A stretch of 64,000 bases of DNA from Lepturacanthus savala (lineage: Eukaryota > Chordata > Actinopteri > Scombriformes > Trichiuridae): contig CM060477.1 of NCBI GenBank assembly GCA_030544235.1, forward strand, positions 2,221,934-2,285,933. The letters are read 5' to 3'. Both the position numbers and the translations under genes were made by a program. The notes under the pieces were generated by a model. That model was not told the DNA's origin. It saw only the letters and a program-made list of their open reading frames with translations, and made no database searches. Numbering within the stretch: position 1 is the first letter of the stretch; each line of letters starts with the position of its first letter. Shown piece by piece: positions 57,267-64,000 of this stretch.

Positions 57267-57369
57267 CTACATATGTATGATGACCATGAAAGGACAGCAT
57301 GTTTGCAGATTAAGTGAAAGATTCATTACATGTCTGTAATGTCTCTGACATAGAAAACAAGCTGTGCAG

Positions 57370-57815
57370 TTGTAAGGTATCACCAACAGGTGGCCCCGAA
57401 CTCTGGCGCCTGTTTGAAAGTCCATTTACAGCATGGATCTCCAACCATGGTCCTGGAGAGCCACTATTGGGTGCAGGTTTTTGTTCCAACCAAGCAGTTA
57501 CATACCTGCAAGGACCCTAATGGATTATTAGTAGAAAGAGGTGTGATACTGCTTGTTTGGAACAAAAACCTGCACCCAAAAGTGGCTCTCATGAACCAGG
57601 GTTAGAGACCCCTGATTTCCCGCAATGATACCAAACAACAAACAAATTCAAAGTATTCAAGAAACCAGGATTTCTTCTGGATCATTACCAAAATTAAATC
57701 ACCTGTTCATGGAACCATTCTCAACAGTCCTTGAAAATTTGACACAAATCAGGTCAAAACTTTTTGAGGTATGACAGAGAAACGCTGCTTAAAACATAAC
57801 CTCCTAGAGCCGTTT
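57370..57815 (-). repeat. R4 dispersed repeat, copy 2 (interrupted)
   Basis: Inverted relative to 21825-22080: 'GTATCACCAACAGGTGG', 'GGCGCCTGTTTGAAAGTCC', then after the MITE 'GCAATGATACCAAAC', 'TTTCTTCTGGATCATTACC', 'ATTCTCAACAGTCC', 'AAAACTTTTTGAGGTATGAC', 'AACATAACCTCC'. The two parts are colinear with the uninterrupted copy. Confidence 0.75.
57432..57614. mobile_element. hAT-like palindromic MITE (183 bp)
   Basis: The left end CATGGATCTCCAACCATGG and the right end in reverse complement CAGGGGTCTCTAACCCTGG are matching terminal inverted repeats, and much of the interior is also inverted ('GTGCAGGTTTTTGTTCCAA' against 'TTGGAACAAAAACCTGCAC'). It is flanked by 8-base near-repeats ATTTACAG (57424-57431) and ATTTCCCG (57615-57622); the empty R4 copy has ATTTACTG. 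An 8 bp duplication is the hAT signature. It has no coding capacity. Confidence 0.85.
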
Positions 57816-58639
57816 TTAGCCTTAAATATCAGCTAGTAGGAGGCACAAAACTCAACTGAAATAACCGAAACAACACTACAATACAGCTGCAGCAGAACAG
57901 AGGGAAATAACAGCTGCCAGACAGGGAGTTCAGCATTACTGCACAGAGACATGCACGAACCAACAGAGGTGGAGTGAATCTGGAACGAGGTCGAGATAAA
58001 GACAAAGAAGCTGCGAAGAGAAGGGGAGTAGGGCCGCAGTGGATTGAAAACTGAAGTGCTTGAAAGGTGCGGCTGCAAATGTCAGGACCATCGATAACAC
58101 CACCTTGTTGGTGACGATTTTTCATCTTCACATTAAGCGCCCAGGAGGGCAGTCAAAACACTTGAAGCGAGGAGAGATGAAACACGGGGGCCGCCGCTTT
58201 AATTTCGCTGCTCATGCAACCTGCTGGAACCACGTTTTAATTGCTTGTTAGAGATAAATGCTGCAAAAAAAAAAAGCGAGAACTCTGTCAGTCAAACATC
58301 TTCACCTACAACCGTCACACTGAGCAAACAGGTTCGTGTTATTTAGACTCCTGTGATCAACTGATCCAAAGAAGAAATTAACACGTCAACACTAGTGAAT
58401 GTGGTTGTTTTCTGTCTCCATTGTAATAGTAATCGTGCTACATTCTGTTCTGTGGTTTTGCAAGTAATAAAACACAGGAGAGGAGATTAAAATACCTCAA
58501 AGGCAGATGCAAATTGCTTGTGTGTGCAGGTGAGATTTCCTTCTTTTTTTTTTAAAGAAAAAAAAAGGTGTTATATAACATTCCACACCACTGAGCAAAT
58601 ACATAAACAACACACTAACAAGTGTAGCTCAAATGTGTG
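57816..58639. other. Unique sequence
   Basis: 57830-58260 is balanced and could be conserved; open frames on the minus strand (57829-58131) are unsupported. 58260-58640 is AT-rich with an A11 tract and facing T/A runs at about 58544-58566. Confidence 0.4.
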
Positions 58640-59080
58640 TATGAACGTGTGCATTTTTTGCTAAATGCACCATATCTCCACATTATTCTCCCTGATATAT
58701 ACTCATAACAGCTTCTGCCACTATTCAAAAGCAAGGGCACTGAGTCATTACACACACCTAATGGGGTTAAAAGAAAATAAATTAAATAAAAGCTGGTTGA
58801 AAAGGTGCTGCAGTCAGAATAAAGTGGACCTCCTCATTAAGTTGCCAGGTAACTGAATAGATTCCCAGTGTTTGTATTTTATTTTTCTCTTTCGCCCAAG
58901 TGGCGTACCTCAGGGAACGTGTTCATGCCAGAATTTGAGTCTAATAAAATATTATTCAGCTTCCTTTGTACAGTAATATGGAGTCCCCTCACTTGCAATT
59001 TGTTAAAGAGGTACCAGTCAAATATATATAATCCACCAATCAGATTAGATGTCAAGCTAGCTTGACTTTCAATCGGCAAA
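58640..59080. promoter_or_regulatory. Candidate conserved non-coding element (by texture)
   Basis: Highly complex, repeat-free sequence with words typical of developmental enhancers: 'ACCTAATGGGGTTAAAAG', 'CTCCTCATTAAGTTGCCAGG', 'AATCCACCAATCAGATTAG'. Short frames on both strands are unsupported. Confidence 0.4.
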
Positions 59081-60238
59081 AAAGCAAAATGTTACAGAAT
59101 AGTGGAGTGTTTTTTATGTGTTTCAGCAATTCAATGGGTTGGGTACCAGTTCAATGGAAGTATGAAGTTATACGACTGTAGAAACACCAGAAAAGAGGAC
59201 AGAATTAGTGTTTTTGTGCAGCAAAATCACAGAAATCTCAATGGGCAAAAGTGCTTTACCCAGTTCTGGAGGAGGTGGATTTACAGGAATAATCTGACCT
59301 GAAATGTTAACTCCATTAAAAATACGTTTTTATTGAAATATGAAGAAAAAATTGGTCAGAAAATGTTTCGTCAAAGCCAAAATTAAGGACGTACATGCAG
59401 ATTAAACAGCGTTTTAGCCCCAAATTATATGTTACGTCCTATTTATCTGGTAGCCAAAGATCTTTGGCTGCACAGCTGGGAGCTGGGATTCTTCCCTGGA
59501 CCATTGAGGTTGGTCCATTCAACAGGATGAAAACAGATTTTATGAGTTTCCTCTGTACCGTACAAATCATGATGATTTAAGAGCGATAATTTTCTGTGAC
59601 ATTGCTCAACAAAACACTGAATTATTCTGGTGGTCAGATGAGGAAGAATCGCAGGAATGGCTGTTTAATTTTAATGTGTTTAACTTTATTTCGAAAGCTT
59701 GTGAAAGAAGGCAAGATAGATCGTTTAATCTGCTTTAGCTGCTTCTTTATCGTTTAACATCCTGTACTCTGCTCCTGTCTCATTTAATGACACAAAAACA
59801 ATCCTCATTGTTCATTCGCCAACCTTTTAACAGGGAAATGTGTTAAAATGCATGTTTATATGACGTCCTAATGGAAACCAATACATTTTCTGCAACTATT
59901 CAACAAATCGTATGAGGCAAAGGTTAAGGAGTTTACACACAACAAAAAAAATCCAATAACTGGTATGGCTATAGATATATAGACTTTTATATCTGTTGAC
60001 TTTGTAAAAAATGGAATATACCAACTTAACAAGCTTGATAAAATCTCAACTACAGTTCCTGGCCAGATGCGCCAGTCTGTGCTGAGAGAATAGGATACTG
60101 GTTCCCTTTATCTCTCTGTCGCTTTAATTAATCAGACTTACTGGTTCTACCATGTGAAAACACGTTGAATTCTCTTACTGCACTTTGTCCAGTCTCTAGT
60201 TGTGGAGCATCATGCATTGTCCAACTTCGGATTATCGA
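59081..60238. other. Unique sequence
   Basis: No repeat recognised until the tandem duplication at 60239. Short open frames (59102-59302, 59395-59580) have no splice or domain support. Confidence 0.45.
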
Positions 60239-61075
60239 GGCGTCCGCCAAGGTTCTTAGTGATCCGGGTCGTCTTTATCTTGTAGAGTTGTAGAGAAAAG
60301 ACTTCTCAGTTTAATTGAAGACATTTTAACCCCTCAAGACTTGAAGATTATCTAGGTTTGTTAATTTGACAATGAGAAGTCAGACGTGGTCCGATTTCAA
60401 AATGACTAAGGTGTATACATGCTGGAGAAAATCCAGATCTAGGTGTCCATAAGGGTTCTCAGTCATCCAGGTCATCTTTACCTTGTAGAGTTGTAGAGAA
60501 AAGACTTCTCAGTTTAATTGAAGACATTTTAACCCCTCAAGACTTGAAGATTATTTAGGTTTGTTAATTTGACAATGAGAAGTCAGACGTGGTCCGATTT
60601 CAAAATGACTAAGGTGTATACATGCTGGAGAAAATCCAGATCTAGGTGTCCATAAGGGTTCTCAGTCATCCAGGTCATCTTTACCTTGTAGAGTTGTAGA
60701 GAAAAGACTTCTCAGTTTATTTGAAGACATTTTCACCTCTCAGGACTTCAGTACAACTAAGGCGTCGACATACTGGAGGGAATCCAGTTCCAATCACGTT
60801 ATCTAGGTGAACATGAAGGTTCTCAGTCATCATCTTTATCTTGTAGAGTTGTAGAGAAAATCTACTGGTTTGTTTGAAGACATTTAACCTCTCAAGACTT
60901 CAAGATTATCTAGGTTTAGATACATGCTGGAGAAAATCCAGATCTTGGTGTCCATAATGGTTCTTATGTAGTTCTTGGGTAGAGTTGTAGAGAAAAGCAA
61001 CTGGACTTCTTAGTTTGTTTGAAGGTGTTTCACCTCTCAAGATTTCCTGATTACCTAGGTCTATTAATTTGACGA
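60239..61075 (+). repeat. 203 bp tandem repeat with decaying copies
   Basis: The landmark TGTAGAGTTGTAGAGAAAAG occurs at 60281, 60484 and 60687 (exact 203 bp spacing), then at 60842 and about 60978 at shorter spacing. The first two full units appear to differ at a single base, whereas later units are diverged and deleted. Other shared words are 'GGTTCTCAGTCATCCAGGTC', 'ACCCCTCAAGACTTGAAG', 'CATGCTGGAGAAAATCCAGA'. The GTAGAGTTGTAGAGAAAAG and TTTGAAGACATTT words belong to a repeat I recall as common in fish. Confidence 0.9.
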
Positions 61076-62124
61076 TAATTAATTTGATCTCAACAACAGA
61101 TTAATCCGTTTTCTTGAGTGCTATGTACACATACTGACTGAAGATTATGGACACCAATGGTGGCCTTCAACACAATGATAAGCTATACCAGCCACCTACA
61201 AAGTATTGTTGTAGCATGAGTCATGGTGGATGGTTGGACCAACCCCACCAACCTTATCCTTTCAGTCAGTTCCCATTAGTGCTGGTTTAATTGGACTCTT
61301 CCAACACTGGCAGCAGTTGGTGCTCCTACTCTGTTATTATGGCATTTTCTCTATAGTAGCTGTTCACCTCATAAAAATCTATATTTGTACATAACAAATG
61401 CATTTTCTTTCATTTAAGCTTTGGAACTCAGCCTTAAATATTGTGTCCAGATTGCGTTGTCATGGACAAACGAGTACAAATACAAATAAAATGACAGTAA
61501 AAAAAGTAAAAATACTTGGTTACATTCCACCACTGCCCATCACTAGTCAGTCATTAGTTCATTATGTATTTAAACCCTGTTTTTGGTTCGGTCTTTTTTT
61601 TTATTTTTGCAATTAAAAGACTCTGTTCACCTCAACCTGCCTCCACAACTTAATCCTGACACCTCCTTGAATGAATAAAGGTGAGATCTATATATTCCTA
61701 CACATATACAGATGAATGCTGTGTTTTTACATACTAACGTTGAGCTGCACATGGTTTTAAATCCGTCAGCCTGCAGGGAGGCTTAGTCTTCCTGTTTTAC
61801 TGTATGCAGCCAGCAGAGATAAGCAGCAAAACCACCAGGCTGCTTTACCTTATTCAGCCAGACAAAGCAGGTAAAGGTGTGACTGATGTGAGGTTGTCAG
61901 CCGGTTAAACACTCAACATTATGTGGAGCACAGAGAGTTTTATACGTGAAAATCAGCTTAAGTTAAAGTGTAAAGTATTTACTTATAACTCCTACTTTTA
62001 TGCACAATATTAATTAACCTTCAATTTACAAAACTGGATGGAAAAAAAGGTGAATTTGGTCAATTTTGTGTTCATCATTTCTTAATGTTGTATTTTTATC
62101 TCATATTTATGACGTATCAAAAAC
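61076..62124. other. Unique sequence
   Basis: AT-rich to balanced; the patch around 61740-61900 is more complex. No element or exon recognised. Confidence 0.45.
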
Positions 62125-62200
62125 TGATTATTTGTCCTTTGGACCCTTTCGTGGGCCGGTTCTGGCCCTCGGACCACATGTTTGACACCTCTGTTGTAAA
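62125..62200 (-). mobile_element. Terminal fragment of a hAT-like element
   Basis: 'GTGGGCCGGTTCTGGCCCTC' followed by 'GGACCACATGTTTGACACCT' matches the widely distributed terminus in which GGCCGGATCTGGCCC precedes TTTGACACCCCTG. Only one end is present. Confidence 0.5.
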
Positions 62201-62339
62201 GCAACCAAACAATAAATGAAACCATGCTGCTGATATATGTTTTACCCAGATACCCTCCTCCTCTTGTTATTAACCACGCTGCATTATCCCGACCCAGCGC
62301 TTTTATTTTTTTAACCCTCGACATGTAATTATTTTTTTC

Positions 62340-62903
62340 TCCAGACATCATTATGCGTTTTTTTTTATGAGACTAAAGCATTTTTCTGAGGCCTGGAATG
62401 AGAGAGGGGGCAGATCACAGCACACGCTGGGCAGCTGTGTCACCAAAAAAAAAACACAAAAAAAAAAAGACCAAGGCCTCTTTTCATTAAAACTCTGTTC
62501 CCAGTGAACCAGGAGGACGTTGGCAGAGCCGCTTTCACCTCTGCACACATGTTGGCAAAGTCCCTCTCATTTTTGTGGCTAACCGGCGAGGGCGTTTAGT
62601 TGCCCCGGGCAACCGGCAGACTTCAGAAACGCTCGTTAGGATGAATACGTTGTCATGGTTAATTAAAAAAACCAGCTCCGTATCTGGAGGTAGTTTGTCT
62701 TCGTCCTGTCTGACCCGTCACTTTAGCTTGACAGATGCATGTGATTAACAGGTTTTTCCCCCTGACCGATGTCAAAAAAAACAAAAGCTTTCATCTCCAG
62801 GTCCGAACATCTCAATTATAAAAGCTGCCTGGAAACGAGCTTCAGGAAAAACAAAGAAAAAGGATCTGCTCCTTCTAAATCCACCCAATGATTTTTCAGG
62901 CAT
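62340..62903. promoter_or_regulatory. Candidate conserved non-coding element (by texture)
   Basis: Balanced sequence with 'GGCGAGGGCGTTTAGTTGCC' next to CCGGGCAACCGG and with TTAATTA cores. Poly-A tracts at 62443-62470 interrupt it. No coding frame is supported. Confidence 0.35.
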
Positions 62904-63655
62904 TTAACCTAGTATTTTTACAGTTAGGTGTGAAAAGGGGGCTTTTATTTTGAAGGACATACAATTTATGAGGTCACATGACCAGGATATCCCTATTGCT
63001 GGTGGACATTTGACATGTGAGCATCACTGTCTCATAACTAATGGTTGTCTTTTATTGATAATTTGGCTCCATTTTCACCAAATAAGAAAATGAATTCACT
63101 ATCTAGGATAAGTCAACTTTATTTTATTTAATTTTTGTTACATTTAATTGAATTTTAAATCTAAAAAATAAGATTTGTTGCCATATAGCAACAATATGCA
63201 AATATGTGGAGTCCCATTGACTTACATAGCATGAAACTATCCTGAGACTATGTTTACAAACAAACAAACATATATACATGAAAAGGGGGCTTTTATTTTG
63301 AAGGACATACAACTTATGAGGTTTCGTGACCAGGATATCCTGTTTGCTCATTGACATTTAACATGTGAGCATCATTGTCTCATAACTGAACGTTGTTTTT
63401 TATTCAGAATTTTGGAACTTTTTCATCAAATAAAAAATTGAACTCAAATAAAAAATCAAACTGTATTTCTTACATACATATATGCATGAAAAGGGGGCTT
63501 TTATTTTGAAAGACATACAATGTATGACCAGGATATCATGTTTGCTCATGGACATTTGACATGTGAGCATTTTCTTCTATATATTTTAAGTAGTAAAAAC
63601 ATTGACAACACCTTTACCGTGTCCAGGTGATATATTTCCTGCAGTAGAGGGTTAA
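62904..63655 (+). mobile_element. TTAA-flanked composite element, core triplicated (copies J, K, L)
   Basis: TTAA (62904-62907) then CCTAGTATTTTTACAG opens the element; the right end GCAGTAGAGG-GTTAA closes it (TTAA 63652-63655). Inside, 'AAAGGGGGCTTTTATTTTGA' occurs three times (about 62935, 63281, 63488), each followed by 'ATGACCAGGATATC'-type and 'ACATGTGAGCAT' words. So the core has expanded to three tandem copies between one pair of ends. A run 'GATTTGTTGCCATATAGCAA' and 'CATGAAACTATCCTGAGACT' represents internal sequence lost from short copies. Confidence 0.75.
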
Positions 63656-64000
63656 CAGCGAGCCGAACGCCGTCCAATTCAATTGTCGGAGCCAGCTGTG
63701 AAGTGGAGGAAAAAGAAAATAGGGGGAAAAACAAGAGGCGTCACACTTGAACGTTGGGACGCAGCCGCCTTAAAACCTTCTACCTGCTGGAAGAAAGGAC
63801 TTCATCGAGTGTTTCGTTTTCATCTAACGCAGACGGCTAGAATCACTTGGAGAATGCGAGTGTGTGGAAAACCTGTGTGAGAGTAACAAAGAAAAATGAA
63901 TAGAGAGAGAGAGTGTGTGTGTGTGTGTGTGCTTGTTACAAGGCACTCTCATTTACATATAGAGCACTGGGCCCTCAGGAGGTAAGTGGACTTTAACAGT
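63656..64000. other. Terminal sequence with GA/GT tract and donor-like site
   Basis: 63660-63880 is balanced and carries an unsupported 65-codon frame. (GA)6(GT)9 lies at 63902-63931. At 63976-63986 CAGGAG is followed by GTAAGTGG, an excellent 5' splice consensus; no matching acceptor is evident just upstream, so it may be chance or the end of an exon. Confidence 0.4.

Noticed and set aside
1..64000. Endogenous retrovirus or other viral sequence
   Set aside because: I looked for LTR pairs, primer-binding sites and gag/pol/env-like motifs and saw none.

Overview
This window looks like one long non-coding stretch of a teleost fish nuclear genome. The evidence is its repeat content: V-SINEs (one with a tRNA-like head and flanking target duplications), fish-type Tc1 elements, palindromic hAT-like elements, L2-like and L1-like LINE debris, long (GT)n tracts and kilobase-scale tetranucleotide arrays, all on an AT-rich background. 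I find no intact protein-coding gene, rRNA, functional tRNA gene or CRISPR array. The longest open frames are read-through of microsatellites. The window is best read as a large intron or gene desert.

Layout. 1-8 kb: AT-rich sequence with copies of a dispersed repeat here called R2, a LINE-like tail, three facing GT/CA microsatellites, and the first copy of a TTAA-flanked element. 8.6-13.3 kb: a degenerate 300-480 bp tandem array, split by about 1.4 kb of unique sequence that holds a CpG-rich segment. 14.0-16.8 kb: (GT)n, an 877 bp TATC/TACG array and two TTAA-element copies. 16.8-24.8 kb: mostly unique sequence with two V-SINEs, YY1-like sites and a candidate 28-nt microexon at 21024-21051. 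24.8-38 kb: a V-SINE interrupted by another element, three blocks of a ~31 bp minisatellite, a duplicated exon-like segment (26.8 and 34.2 kb), a 907 bp CCAA/CCTA array and further TTAA elements. 38-48 kb: AT-rich sequence, a second ~31 bp minisatellite, a ~63 bp AT-rich array, and two TTAA elements separated by a 106 bp perfect palindrome. 49.8-57.8 kb: a mobile-element graveyard holding an L1-like ORF1 fragment, an L2-like reverse transcriptase remnant split by an unknown insert, a dead Tc1 transposase, two Tc1 deletion derivatives, and a hAT-like MITE inside another repeat. These are interleaved with compositionally complex, conserved-element-like sequence. 58-64 kb: unique sequence, a 203 bp tandem duplication, and a TTAA element with its core triplicated.

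Three observations deserve most attention. First, a dispersed family (ten loci) whose ends read TTAA-CCCTCTATTGCA in inverted orientation; this fits piggyBac-type termini, and I found no transposase with it. Second, the candidate microexon, with a long pyrimidine tract and a GTAAGT donor, inside sequence of conserved-intron character. Third, an exon-like segment present twice, 7.4 kb apart, with splice signals intact in one copy and broken in the other. Conservation statements are judgements from sequence texture only; no alignment could be run. Names R2, R3, R4 and copy letters A-L are local labels.
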